DNA of 64,000 nucleotides from an uncultured Croceitalea sp. Lineage in GTDB: Bacteria; Bacteroidota; Bacteroidia; Flavobacteriales; Flavobacteriaceae. Position numbers and translations under genes: made by a program. Location of the stretch: the NCBI GenBank assembly GCA_947499565.1, contig CANMOV010000009.1:1-64000 (forward strand), given 5' to 3'. The notes under the pieces are model-generated. The model was not told the DNA's origin, ran no database searches, and worked only from the letters and a program-made list of their open reading frames with translations. How positions within the stretch are numbered: the stretch's first letter is position 1; each line of letters starts with the position of its first letter. Below, one piece after another: positions 1 through 8,694 of this stretch.

Positions 1-1
1 A

Positions 2-646
2 GACTTCCCTACGGAACAAGCAGTAAAGACTTATGTTGACACACAAGTTGCAGCAGCGGCGGATGATGATATTACTGTAACAAATACTGTTAGTGGTAAC
101 CGAATAGCAACAATCGCTGAACCTGGTATAACAACAGTTGATATTAATGAAACGGTGACTAGTCTTTCTCAGAATACCACTACAGGTGTCATTAGTTATG
201 CTGATGAAGATGGAGGAACTGCAGAAACAGCAAATGTTGTAGGTGCAGAAGCAGACAACATGATTTCTGTTGGAGCTAATGGAGGAGCTTATATAGCAGC
301 TCTGCCAACAATTTATGCTGCAGGAAAAATTTCAGGTGATGGAACTATAGTTTCTTCTTATGGAATTAATACAGGTACTAGTGGAAGAGCCAATGAGGGT
401 GATTACGATATTAATTTTTCTTCGGCACTCGGGAATGACAATTATATTATTCAACTAACCATTCTTGATTGTGGCGGAAACTGCCCACCGTCAGGAGGTA
501 GTAATTATGATGATCCTGGTATATCATATTACAGCCAGACAGCAAACGGGTTTAGTGTGAATATTGGTGATAGTGATAATGGTACTACAGCAAAAGACGA
601 TATAGACCTAGAGTTTATGTTTACTGTAATTGTTTTACCTAACTAA
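2..646 (+). CDS. C-terminal part of a secreted surface protein (partial)
   Basis: The frame is open from base 2 to the stop at 646, so the gene starts upstream of the window and about 214 residues are visible. The first part (TEQAVKTYVDTQVAAAA, then DDDITVTNTVSGN) is the linker-like, Thr/Asn/Asp-rich sequence seen in long flavobacterial secreted or adhesin-like proteins. The last ~120 residues look like a compact beta domain with one Cys pair (LDCGGNCPP). There is no recognisable sorting domain. An 18-bp gap separates it from another secreted protein, then a type-B-sorted protein and PorP/SprF, so a cell-surface role is inferred. Function not recognised. Confidence 0.7.
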   Translation, partial: DFPTEQAVKTYVDTQVAAAADDDITVTNTVSGNRIATIAEPGITTVDINETVTSLSQNTTTGVISYADEDGGTAETANVVGAEADNMISVGANGGAYIAALPTIYAAGKISGDGTIVSSYGINTGTSGRANEGDYDINFSSALGNDNYIIQLTILDCGGNCPPSGGSNYDDPGISYYSQTANGFSVNIGDSDNGTTAKDDIDLEFMFTVIVLPN

Positions 647-664
647 AAAAATCAACATAAAGAG

Positions 665-1312
665 ATGAAACAAATAATAATAACCATATTGTTTTTAAGT
701 GGCGTGCTAACTACTTCAGCACAAATTGATGCAGGAGGTCTTATGGGTATACCTACAGCAACCACTACAGAAATGAATAATATTACCGGCGCAAGCATAG
801 GCCAGAGCTTATACAATACAACTGTGGACGCCATTTATTACTTTACTAGTACTGGATGGCAGCGTGCAACAGATGATCAATTGGCGACAGAAGTTAATTT
901 AGATTCTGGTGTTGATGCCGATGGTGATACTACTAATGAAACAACTGTAGAAGATGTTATCCAAGCAATAACTCCAATAACTTCGGCATCTGGGAGAATT
1001 TTTTACCCTCCTTCAATTGAAATTGATGCTTCGACAAATGGAGTTGGAAGAACTGTAAATCTTTACCAAGAATATGTAGATCAATTTGGTTCGGGGAATT
1101 CGGATTTGGTAAAAAGCGTTGACGGAAGTACTACAGCGCCTGATATTCCAATATATGCTGCGAATGAATTGTATTATTACGTTACTTATTTTGACCCTTT
1201 AGTGTTTTCCAATATTAGTATTGATGGAGCAACTGGGATAATGACTTATTCTGTTATTGGTCCACCTGCAGATTACAACTCATTAATCAACGTGGTATTT
1301 GTTGTAAAATAA
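665..1312 (+). CDS. Secreted protein of unknown function
   Basis: 215 residues. It starts with a clear Sec signal peptide (MKQIIITILFLSGVLTTSAQ, cleavage expected after residue 20), so it is exported. The mature part is acidic and Thr/Asn-rich. Residues ~70-105 (LDSGVDADGDTTNETTVEDV) resemble the linker of the preceding partial protein, and the last ~100 residues again look like a small beta domain ending in VVFVVK. The two genes may therefore share a C-terminal domain type. It lies in the same orientation between the partial surface protein and the type-B-sorted protein, probably in one operon. No enzyme motif was found. Confidence 0.65.
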   Translation: MKQIIITILFLSGVLTTSAQIDAGGLMGIPTATTTEMNNITGASIGQSLYNTTVDAIYYFTSTGWQRATDDQLATEVNLDSGVDADGDTTNETTVEDVIQAITPITSASGRIFYPPSIEIDASTNGVGRTVNLYQEYVDQFGSGNSDLVKSVDGSTTAPDIPIYAANELYYYVTYFDPLVFSNISIDGATGIMTYSVIGPPADYNSLINVVFVVK

Positions 1313-1337
1313 TTAACTAATCCGACCCCAAATCGAT

Positions 1338-3359
1338 TTGAAACTCTCAAATACATATAAGTTTCTATTTCTAAGTCTTGTTTTTACATTACTTGGAACT
1401 ACGGTAGCTAATGCACAGTTTTTATTACAGGCACCAAATAGTGGCGATGAAAACAACTATCGTTGGTTTGAGGCTTCGGATACCGGAACAGTTTTAGGTA
1501 CAGATTCCTTTTATGAGGCTACTCAACCTGGAGTATATTTTGCAACGTATGATGGTACTATATGCGGCTCAAATGCAACGGGTTACTTTATCTTAACAAA
1601 TTGTAACACTCCGGATAATCAAGTTACTTTAAATATTACGGCAAACGTACAGGGGAGTGCAACTGTTAGTTGGAATAATGCAGCATTAAGTGGTACACAA
1701 CCAACAGTAACAGCAACAGAAACAGTTGAGCGCTATGTTGCTACCATAGTAAAAGCTGGAAACTCTATTGAGTTGCCCAGGTTTACAGTAGTTTGTTTAA
1801 ACCAAGCAGCAACTTTAGTAGACGATGTAATTGCGGTTAATGAAGATGAATCTATTGATATTCCAATTTTTGATAATGACTCTGATTTACCAACTGTAGG
1901 GACTTTAACAACTACAAGTCCTTCAAATGGAACGGTATCCATAAATGATAATGGTACACCAAATGATCCAACTGATGATATAGTGACCTATACACCGGAT
2001 CCAGATTTTAACGGAACAGATTCCTTTGATTATACAGTTTGTAATTCTTCTGGTGATTGCAGCACAGCTACAGTAACCATTGATGTTTTACCTATAGTAG
2101 ATGCATTCGATGATTCTGTATCAACACAAGAAGATACTCCAGTAGATATAGACATACTAGCAAATGATAATGATTTGCCAACTCTTGGTACTTTGACCAC
2201 AACGAATCCTTTTAATGGAACTGTTGTTATAAATGATGGCGGTACACCTAATGATCCATCTGATGACTTTGTTACATATACCCCAGATGCAAGTTTTGTA
2301 GGGACCGATAGTTTTGAGTATACAATTTGTGACGATTCCGGAAATTGTGAGACGGCAACGGTTACGATAATTGTAACACCTGTATCAACTACAGAATTGG
2401 ATAGCGATAATGACGGTATTGCTGATAGTTTTGAAGACTTAAATTTAGACGGCGATAATGACCCATCTACCAACCCTACTGATACCGACGGAGATGGAAT
2501 TCCAGATTATTTGGATATAGACAGTGATGATGATGGAATTCCCGATAATATTGAAGCACAATCTACAATAGGATATATTCCGCCAAGTGGTGTTGACGCA
2601 AATGATAATGGGATTGATGATGCTTACGAGAATAATGGTAATATAGGATTAATACCTATTGATACGGATGGAGACGGTATTCCAGACTACGTAGATGACG
2701 ATAGTGATAATGATGGTGTCCCGGATAGTACCGAAGGTCATGATTTTGATCAAGATGGTATTCCAGATGTAGTTTGGTTAGGTTCTGATAAAGATGATGA
2801 TGGACTTGATGATGGTTATGAAGGTGATACCCAGATTGATGATGATATAAATGATGAAATAGATGACCCAAATACGGATTTACCAGATACAGATCAAGAT
2901 GGTATTCCAGATTATAGGGATACGGATGATGATGATGATGGTATTGTTACTACTGATGAAGATTTAGATTTAGATGGTGATTTTTCGAATGACGATTCTG
3001 ATAATGATGGTATACCAAATTATTTAGACCCTGATTTAGATGAAGAAGAAGAAGATGAAGTGGAAGTCTTTAATGTTATAACACCAAATGGAGATGGTAT
3101 TCATGATGTATTAAGAATTAGAAATTTAGAAAATTATCCAAATAATACTGTAAAAATATATAACAGATGGGGGGTACTAGTATTTGTTACTAAGGCCTAT
3201 AATACCAACGGTAATGTTTTTGATGGAACCTCTCAAGGTAGAGTAACCGTAAACCAAGACAATAAATTACCAGTTGGAACATATTTCTACGTTATCAACT
3301 ATGAAAATGATGCTGGTATTGCTAAACAACTTTCAGGTTATATATACATAAATAGATAA
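1338..3359 (+). CDS. Large secreted protein with Ig-like repeats, Asp-rich calcium-type repeats and a type B (gliding) T9SS sorting domain
   Basis: 673 residues, read from a TTG start at 1338 because the signal peptide ([20 protein letters not shown], to about residue 26) begins exactly there. Domains: N-terminal region to ~160; two tandem cadherin/Ig-like modules at ~161-250 and ~254-348 (each with NGTxxINDxGTPNDPxDD and DSFxYT); a long Asp-rich stretch at ~354-572 with [10 protein letters not shown] and DSDNDGIPN motifs like thrombospondin type 3 calcium-binding repeats; and a C-terminal domain at ~577-673 beginning [14 protein letters not shown] and ending GYIYINR, typical of gliding-motility-associated type B sorting signals. 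The next gene is PorP/SprF, the usual partner for type B substrates. The protein is expected to be delivered to or across the outer membrane by type IX secretion. Ligand unknown. Confidence 0.88.
   Translation: MKLSNTYKFLFLSLVFTLLGTTVANAQFLLQAPNSGDENNYRWFEASDTGTVLGTDSFYEATQPGVYFATYDGTICGSNATGYFILTNCNTPDNQVTLNITANVQGSATVSWNNAALSGTQPTVTATETVERYVATIVKAGNSIELPRFTVVCLNQAATLVDDVIAVNEDESIDIPIFDNDSDLPTVGTLTTTSPSNGTVSINDNGTPNDPTDDIVTYTPDPDFNGTDSFDYTVCNSSGDCSTATVTIDVLPIVDAFDDSVSTQEDTPVDIDILANDNDLPTLGTLTTTNPFNGTVVINDGGTPNDPSDDFVTYTPDASFVGTDSFEYTICDDSGNCETATVTIIVTPVSTTELDSDNDGIADSFEDLNLDGDNDPSTNPTDTDGDGIPDYLDIDSDDDGIPDNIEAQSTIGYIPPSGVDANDNGIDDAYENNGNIGLIPIDTDGDGIPDYVDDDSDNDGVPDSTEGHDFDQDGIPDVVWLGSDKDDDGLDDGYEGDTQIDDDINDEIDDPNTDLPDTDQDGIPDYRDTDDDDDGIVTTDEDLDLDGDFSNDDSDNDGIPNYLDPDLDEEEEDEVEVFNVITPNGDGIHDVLRIRNLENYPNNTVKIYNRWGVLVFVTKAYNTNGNVFDGTSQGRVTVNQDNKLPVGTYFYVINYENDAGIAKQLSGYIYINR
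1818..2381 (+). repeat. Tandem imperfect repeat encoding two Ig/cadherin-like modules
   Basis: Two in-frame units of about 280 bp (1818-2087 and 2097-2381) encode modules that match over most of their length, including PTxGTLTTT, NGTV and PDxxFxGTDSF. Codons differ often between the units, so the duplication is not very recent. Confidence 0.75.
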
Positions 3360-3371
3360 ATAGGCAAGACA

Positions 3372-4322
3372 GTGAAGTTGAATGTAAAAAATAGAATTAT
3401 TAAAAGATTGTTGCAAGGCATAGCCTTACTGTTTGCTACATTCTCTTTTGGACAGCAAGATGCTCAGTATACACAATACATGTATAATACTGTTAGTATT
3501 AACCCTGCGTACGCAGGTTCTAGAGGTCACATGAGCTTGGCTGGTTTGTATAGAGCGCAATGGGTAGGATTAGAAGGGGCGCCAGAAACACAAACCTTTA
3601 ATGTTCATACACCAATTGGTTATAAAGGACTTGGTTTAGGCTTATCCTTTGTTAATGATGTTATTGGACCAACTTCAGAGACTTTTTTAGATTTGGATAT
3701 TTCTTATACTATAGACTTAGATTTTGATAAAAAACTGAGTTTTGGATTAAAGCCAAGTATTAATCTGTTAGATGTCAATTTTTCTGAATTAAATCAGGAT
3801 ACCGGACAAGGTACTGATCCGACATTGCAACAAAATATTGATAATCGCTTTACTCCAAATGTTGGAGCAGGAGTTTATTATCATACAGATACATTTTATG
3901 CTGGATTATCTGTCCCTAGGATTTTAGAAACTACACATTTTGAAGAATCTTCCCTGTCTACAGCAAAGGAGCAAATGAACTTCTATTTTATTACAGGATA
4001 CGTTTTTGAGTTAAACCCCTTTTTAAAGTTTAAGCCGGCATTGCTTAGTAAAGTTACTCAAGGAGCGCCATTACAATTAGATTTGTCCGCGAATTTTATG
4101 TTTGATGAAAAATTTATTGGCGGAATAGCCTATCGTTGGGATGCTGCTTTCAGTGCAATGGCTGGTTTCAAAATTTCTGAGGAATTTTTAATAGGAATAG
4201 CCTATGATCGTGAGATAACGGATTTAGGCGCAACATCTTTTAATGACGGTTCTTTTGAGATTATTCTTAGGTACGATTTTATACGAGCCGTAGGTAATTT
4301 AAAATCTCCTCGTTTTTTCTAA
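3372..4322 (+). CDS. PorP/SprF family type IX secretion outer-membrane protein
   Basis: 316 residues from a GTG start, with a signal peptide to about residue 27 (FATFSFGQ). The mature N-terminus (YTQYMYNTVSINPAYAG) is the hallmark of the PorP/SprF family. The rest is beta-barrel-like, with alternating hydrophobic strands and an aromatic C-terminus (ILRYDFIRAVGNLKSPRFF). In Flavobacterium johnsoniae, SprF-type proteins are needed for surface delivery of type-B-sorted proteins such as SprB, and genes of this family usually follow their substrate gene. Here the gap to the type-B-sorted protein is 12 bp, so they are inferred to be substrate and dedicated partner. Confidence 0.9.
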   Translation: MKLNVKNRIIKRLLQGIALLFATFSFGQQDAQYTQYMYNTVSINPAYAGSRGHMSLAGLYRAQWVGLEGAPETQTFNVHTPIGYKGLGLGLSFVNDVIGPTSETFLDLDISYTIDLDFDKKLSFGLKPSINLLDVNFSELNQDTGQGTDPTLQQNIDNRFTPNVGAGVYYHTDTFYAGLSVPRILETTHFEESSLSTAKEQMNFYFITGYVFELNPFLKFKPALLSKVTQGAPLQLDLSANFMFDEKFIGGIAYRWDAAFSAMAGFKISEEFLIGIAYDREITDLGATSFNDGSFEIILRYDFIRAVGNLKSPRFF

Positions 4323-4382
4323 TATACCCTCTCTTCACAAAATTTTATATTTATCGTTACATAGGGAGTCAAGTAAAGGCTT

Positions 4383-4390
4383 TATTTTTG
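4383..4390 (+). promoter_or_regulatory. Bacteroidota -7 promoter element upstream of idi
   Basis: TATTTTTG matches TAnnTTTG. It ends only 4 nt before the idi ATG at 4395, so the transcript may have almost no leader. No good -33 TTTG at the usual distance was seen. Confidence 0.5.
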
Positions 4391-4394
4391 CTCA

Positions 4395-4925
4395 ATGATG
4401 GAAGAGCAAGTAATATTGGTCAATAAGAATGATGAACCAATTGGATTAATGCCTAAGATGGAAGCTCATGAAAAAGCAATTCTCCATAGAGCATTTTCGG
4501 TATTTGTAATGAATAACAAAGGTGAAATAATGTTACAGCAAAGAGCTGCCGACAAATACCATTCTCCATTGTTATGGACAAATACATGTTGCAGTCATCA
4601 GCGGGATGGGGAAACAAACATTGAAGCTGGAAAACGAAGACTTCAGGAAGAGATGGGTTTTAAGGTAGAATTAAAAGAGCTATTTTCATTCATTTACAAG
4701 GCGCCTTTTGATAATGGCTTAACTGAGCATGAATTAGATCATGTTATGATGGGCTATTATGACGGTGAGCCTTTAATTAACAAGAAGGAAGTGGAAGATT
4801 GGAAATGGATGGCTTCAGAAGCTATAAGATTGGATATTTCGAACAATTCAGATAATTACACTGCGTGGTTTAAAATTATTTTTGATAAATTCTATGACTT
4901 TATCTCTAAAAGTGATAGAAAATGA
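4395..4925 (+). CDS. idi: Isopentenyl-diphosphate delta-isomerase (type 1)
   Basis: 176 residues, the usual length. It interconverts isopentenyl and dimethylallyl diphosphate, the entry step to isoprenoids. Visible motifs are TNTCCSH with the catalytic Cys (about C65/C66) and a metal-binding His68, a Nudix-like GKRRLQEEMGF at ~79-89, and the EHELDH segment at ~111-116 that supplies the second catalytic Glu and a metal His. The proline usual after CCSH is replaced by Gln. The start may be either Met of the MM pair; the -7 element just upstream supports 4395. It overlaps the next gene by 4 bp (ATGA), indicating co-transcription. It can supply the carotenoid genes at the other end of the window. 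Confidence 0.93.
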   Translation: MMEEQVILVNKNDEPIGLMPKMEAHEKAILHRAFSVFVMNNKGEIMLQQRAADKYHSPLLWTNTCCSHQRDGETNIEAGKRRLQEEMGFKVELKELFSFIYKAPFDNGLTEHELDHVMMGYYDGEPLINKKEVEDWKWMASEAIRLDISNNSDNYTAWFKIIFDKFYDFISKSDRK

Positions 4926-5332
4926 GAGTAAAAGTTAGCAGGAAAGCCCACTTTAATGCAGCGCATCGTTTACACAGAGCAGATTGGGATTTTGAAAAGA
5001 ATCAAGCTGTTTTTGGAAAATGTAATAACCCAAAATTCCATGGACACAATTATGATTTGGTAGTCAGTGTAACTGGTGATATAGATCAAGAAACGGGTTA
5101 CGTTATGGACATGAAAGTCCTAAAAGACCTTATTAAAGAGCATATAGAAGAGGCCTTTGACCATAAAAATTTGAATTTAGATGTTCTAGACTTCAAAAGT
5201 TTAAACCCAACTGCTGAGAATATTGCGGTCGTTATTTGGAATAGACTAAGACCGTTTATTTCTGCGGCAAATGATTTGGAAGTTACACTATATGAAACGC
5301 CACGTAATTTTGTTTTTTATAATGGTAGATAA
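4922..5332 (+). CDS. 6-pyruvoyl-tetrahydropterin / 6-carboxytetrahydropterin synthase family protein (QueD-like)
   Basis: 136 residues. It acts on 7,8-dihydroneopterin triphosphate, in queuosine or pterin synthesis. Zinc ligands are visible as H15 (AAHR) and H40/H42 (FHGH), with catalytic Cys34 in GKCNN. The Cys to HGH spacing (CNNPKFHGH) is of the PTPS type rather than the shorter QueD type, so which product it makes is uncertain. The ATG overlaps the idi stop, so it is translated from the same transcript. No other queuosine genes are nearby. Confidence 0.85.
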   Translation: MRVKVSRKAHFNAAHRLHRADWDFEKNQAVFGKCNNPKFHGHNYDLVVSVTGDIDQETGYVMDMKVLKDLIKEHIEEAFDHKNLNLDVLDFKSLNPTAENIAVVIWNRLRPFISAANDLEVTLYETPRNFVFYNGR

Positions 5333-5377
5333 TTTATAAAAAGCCTAGACGTTCTTTATAAGTAAGAAAAAAGTTAC

Positions 5378-6349
5378 ATGATGAAATTGTATCCATTAAA
5401 ATTTCGCCCTATAATGAAAGACCGTCTTTGGGGTGGAGATAAACTTGAATCATTATTTAATAAACCAAGTTCGACAACTACTACTGGAGAGAGTTGGGAG
5501 CTTTCTGGTGTTAAAGGCGATGTTTCAGTAGTTGCTAATGGTGATTTAAAAAATACATCTTTAGTAGCGTTAATTAATAAGTATCCTGCAGATTTACTCG
5601 GCAATAGTGTTATTGAACGTTTTGGGAAAGAATTCCCAATCCTTATTAAGTTTATCGATGCTAAGCAAGATTTATCTATACAGTTACATCCTAATGATGC
5701 GTTAGCAAAAGAACGCCACAACTCTTTTGGTAAGACAGAAATGTGGTACATTATGGATGCTGACCCTGGAGCGGATTTAATAGTTGGTTTTAATAAGGAT
5801 GTTGAGCAAGATGAGTATAGAGCTAGCCTTGAAAATGATACATTATTGGAATTATTAAATTATGAGAAAGTAAAAGAGGGGGATACATTTTTTATTAATA
5901 CGGGGAAAATTCATGCGATTGGTGCTGGGGTTTTATTAGCAGAAATACAGCAAACATCTGATGTTACCTATCGTGTTTTTGATTTTAATCGAAAAGATAA
6001 AAATGGGAACCTACGAGAACTACATACAGAACTAGCATTGGATGCAATAGACTATACCAAGAAAGATGACTTTAAGGTTTCTTATAGTGATAAGAAAAAC
6101 GTTGTAAACGGTATGGTTGATTGTCCATACTTTAAAACTAATATTCTTGATTTAGATAAGGATTTCAATCAGAATATATCGCAAAGAGATTCATTTTCAA
6201 TATACATGTGTGTTTCTGGAAAAGCTACTATTGAAAATGATCATGGATGCACTTCTATTCAAAAAGGAGAGACTGTACTAGTCGCTGCTGCAAGCAATTC
6301 ACTAAAAATTAATACTGACAAGGCTAGACTTTTGGAAATAACAATTTAG
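5378..6349 (+). CDS. manA: Class I mannose-6-phosphate isomerase
   Basis: 323 residues. It interconverts mannose 6-phosphate and fructose 6-phosphate, feeding GDP-mannose and surface glycans. The zinc site is visible: QLHPND at ~102-107, KTEMWY with Glu121, and the downstream GKIHAIGAG His. The RPIMKDRLWGG start and the C-terminal cupin half fit the short Bacteroidota/Firmicutes form. The start is the first of two Met codons. It sits 45 bp after the QueD-like gene on the same strand. The -33 box for the next gene lies inside its 3' end. Confidence 0.92.
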   Translation: MMKLYPLKFRPIMKDRLWGGDKLESLFNKPSSTTTTGESWELSGVKGDVSVVANGDLKNTSLVALINKYPADLLGNSVIERFGKEFPILIKFIDAKQDLSIQLHPNDALAKERHNSFGKTEMWYIMDADPGADLIVGFNKDVEQDEYRASLENDTLLELLNYEKVKEGDTFFINTGKIHAIGAGVLLAEIQQTSDVTYRVFDFNRKDKNGNLRELHTELALDAIDYTKKDDFKVSYSDKKNVVNGMVDCPYFKTNILDLDKDFNQNISQRDSFSIYMCVSGKATIENDHGCTSIQKGETVLVAAASNSLKINTDKARLLEITI

Positions 6350-6360
6350 CCTTACTTTTG
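6331..6360 (+). promoter_or_regulatory. Promoter of the 88-residue gene (-33 TTTG, -7 TACTTTTG)
   Basis: TTTG at 6331-6334 and TACTTTTG at 6353-6360 are separated by 18 nt, close to the known Bacteroidota sigma-ABfr layout. The -33 box is inside the end of manA. The ATG is 14 nt downstream. Confidence 0.6.
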
Positions 6361-6374
6361 ATTAAAACGATTTT

Positions 6375-6641
6375 ATGGCAAGTGTTCGAGATTTAAAAAA
6401 AGATATCAATTTTGTCTTAGGAGATATTATAGAGGCGGTTTACCAATGGGAAGCCACTACAGAAAATAAAGATTCAGATAAAGGATCAAAATTAATTGAT
6501 GGTGCTATTTCAGCTTTTGATGAACTCATGGATAAGGTGCATGCAAAAGATGTAACCAATTCAAAAGCGCACTACAAATCTATCCGTGCAGATTTGGAAA
6601 AGAAAGCCACGGAGTTGATAGAAAAGCTTAACAAGCTATAG
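6375..6641 (+). CDS. Small conserved helical protein of unknown function
   Basis: 88 residues, no signal peptide, predicted largely alpha-helical and charged (MASVRDLKKDINFVLGDIIE at the start, LEKKATELIEKLNKL at the end). It resembles a small cytoplasmic protein conserved in Flavobacteriia with no known role. It has its own promoter within manA. It converges with a lipoprotein gene 6 bp away, with a hairpin spanning the junction. Confidence 0.75.
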   Translation: MASVRDLKKDINFVLGDIIEAVYQWEATTENKDSDKGSKLIDGAISAFDELMDKVHAKDVTNSKAHYKSIRADLEKKATELIEKLNKL

Positions 6642-6654
6642 GTTAAGCTATTTT
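6625..6654. terminator. Possible bidirectional terminator
   Basis: An 8-bp stem (AGCTTAAC 6625-6632 with GTTAAGCT 6642-6649) with a 9-nt loop spans the convergent stops of the 88-residue gene and the DUF4369 lipoprotein. It is followed by a short AT tract. Confidence 0.45.
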
Positions 6655-7352
6655 ATGCTTTCCAAATAAGTGTTAAGTTTTTTGCCGTATTTGGAGTTTG
6701 CTACCTCAGTATTCAAAGAATTATATATAGAATCTAGATACTTAGGGTTTGCATCCGAAGCTTCGGATAAAGTAACATAAGGTGTTATGTAAGAATCTGG
6801 GTTGGTCAATCCAAAATTTAATACATACTGGTACCTCCTTAACAAATTTGTATTTCTTAATTTTTGAATAGAATCCAATTTAGGCTTTGAGAGCGTATCA
6901 GCTTTAGGTAGCATTTTTTGGAAAAGTTCTAGCTCTTTTGTGTTAAACTTAGAAAGCATCGATTGAAATTCAGTGTACTTTTCATGACTTTTAGACCCTG
7001 AAATTTCAGAATTAGTATCAAAAGTATTCCAAGCTGTATTAATAATAATTTCTCCTGATTCGCCAAAAAAGGTAATTCTATCATTAATATCGTTGTTGTC
7101 CGCCTTATCTAAATAAAGATAAAACAGTTCTGGACTTTCAATTTCATAGGAGAATGAAAACGCACCATCACCCTTAATACCCAAGGAATCAATAGTTACT
7201 AAAGCTGAATCCTGCGCTTTTTGCAGGTATAGTGTTCCTTTTTTCAGACCGGAGACAGTTCCAGAAACAGTCATAGTGTTTTCTGTTTTGCTATCACATG
7301 AAAACAATATTATTGTTATTAAAAATACTAGTATGGAATTTTTCATCTTCAA
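6648..7352 (-). CDS. DUF4369 domain lipoprotein
   Basis: 234 residues with a lipoprotein signal (IILFSC, Cys19). Residues ~25-125 show the DUF4369 pattern (TVSGTVSGLKKGTLYLQK, then DGAFSF, ELFYLYLDK). In this family the domain often precedes a thioredoxin fold, but here the C-terminal half is charged and helical without a CxxC, so no redox activity is claimed. It is probably anchored in the outer or inner membrane facing the periplasm. It is followed (in its own direction) by the convergent 88-residue gene. Confidence 0.8.
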   Translation of the reverse strand: MKMKNSILVFLITIILFSCDSKTENTMTVSGTVSGLKKGTLYLQKAQDSALVTIDSLGIKGDGAFSFSYEIESPELFYLYLDKADNNDINDRITFFGESGEIIINTAWNTFDTNSEISGSKSHEKYTEFQSMLSKFNTKELELFQKMLPKADTLSKPKLDSIQKLRNTNLLRRYQYVLNFGLTNPDSYITPYVTLSEASDANPKYLDSIYNSLNTEVANSKYGKKLNTYLESIK

Positions 7353-7390
7353 AATTTAGATGGGCAAATATCGATAAAGCTTTTGTTTTT

Positions 7391-8653
7391 TTAAAAGTTT
7401 GAAGCAACTTCCATTAATAGAGCACAAAAATAAGCACCACCTGTGCCAACTACATACCCAAATACGGCCAAAAGAATACCTACAGAAGTTAACGAAGGGT
7501 GAAACTCTGCGGCTACTACAGGAGCAGATGCAGCTCCGCCAACATTAGCTTGGCTCCCTACTGCTAAAAAGAAAAATGGTGCTTTTATTAATTTTGCCAC
7601 AAGTATTAATAAGGCAGCGTGTATGGTAATCCAAATAAGACCTATAGCTATTAAGCCAGGGTTTTCGAAGACAGCACTTAAATCCATCTTCATTCCTATT
7701 GTAGCTACTAGGATATAAATAAAAACACCTCCAATCTTACTTGCTCCAGCACCTTCATAATTTTTAGCTTTAGTAAATGAAAGTCCTATACCAATAGAAG
7801 TTGCAAAAACGACCATCCATAAAAACTTGGAACCAAGTGAGGATAATACTTTTTCTTTATTGCGAATAATCTCAAAAGTGTTTTCCAGAAACTCTGCAAA
7901 GTGATGTCCTAATAAATGCGCAAGACCTACACCTGCAAAAGCATAAAAGAGCAACATCATAAAATCATGTAGTGAAGTAACTCTTGCAATTTTTGCGGTA
8001 TGTTCAGAAACTTTGGTTTTTAAAGCTTCAATAGAAGAAGTATCCGCTTTTAACCATTTATCTATCCTTTTTGTTTTTCCAACTCCAAGTAGAATAATTG
8101 CCATCCAAAGATTGGCTACTACAATATCTACCAATACCATACCGCCATATTTTTCTTGGTTGAATTCAAAAACCTCTAACATTGCAGCTTGATTAGCTCC
8201 GCCACCAATCCAACTACCAGCAATCGTTGCCAAACCTCGCCATACGGCATCAAAACCAGCTCCACCAACAGTTTCAGGAGAAAAAATAGAAACAATTAGA
8301 ATAGCTATGGGGCCACCAATAATAATCCCAACGGTGCCCGTTAAGAACATAATTAATGCTTTAGAGCCCAGGTTTAAAATTGCTTTTAAATCTATACTAA
8401 GTGTCATTAATATTAATGCAGCTGGCAGCAAATAGCGACTTGCTACATAATAAGTTTGAGAGCTTTTTTCATCTATGATGCCGGTACTAGCCAAAATAGA
8501 TGGAAGTAAATAGCACATTAAAACCGTAGGAACTATGGTATAAAACTTTTTCCAAAAACCAGTTTTAATTGAAGAAGTATAAAAAACAAAGCCTAAGCAA
8601 AGAGCAAGAAGACCAAAGATAACCGTGTCTTCTGTAAAAGGTAGTTGATTCAT
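7391..8653 (-). CDS. DUF819 family multispanning membrane protein (YjcL-like)
   Basis: 420 residues with about 11-12 hydrophobic segments across the whole length. Gly/Ala-rich re-entrant-like stretches (IAGSWIGGGANQAAM and VGSQANVGGAASAPVVAA) are the family signature and suggest a transporter. Substrate unknown. No soluble domain, only a charged cytoplasmic loop at ~195-225. It sits 38 bp from the DUF4369 gene in the same direction, so co-transcription is possible. Confidence 0.85.
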   Translation of the reverse strand: MNQLPFTEDTVIFGLLALCLGFVFYTSSIKTGFWKKFYTIVPTVLMCYLLPSILASTGIIDEKSSQTYYVASRYLLPAALILMTLSIDLKAILNLGSKALIMFLTGTVGIIIGGPIAILIVSIFSPETVGGAGFDAVWRGLATIAGSWIGGGANQAAMLEVFEFNQEKYGGMVLVDIVVANLWMAIILLGVGKTKRIDKWLKADTSSIEALKTKVSEHTAKIARVTSLHDFMMLLFYAFAGVGLAHLLGHHFAEFLENTFEIIRNKEKVLSSLGSKFLWMVVFATSIGIGLSFTKAKNYEGAGASKIGGVFIYILVATIGMKMDLSAVFENPGLIAIGLIWITIHAALLILVAKLIKAPFFFLAVGSQANVGGAASAPVVAAEFHPSLTSVGILLAVFGYVVGTGGAYFCALLMEVASNF

Positions 8654-8694
8654 TTAGTATTAGGTATGAATCCAAATATAACAAAATATAGCTG

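Noticed and set aside
2656..2871. His-rich 71-residue minus-strand ORF
   Set aside because: It is the mirror of the Asp-rich repeats of the secreted protein; GAT/ATC-rich codons read as His/Tyr on the other strand.
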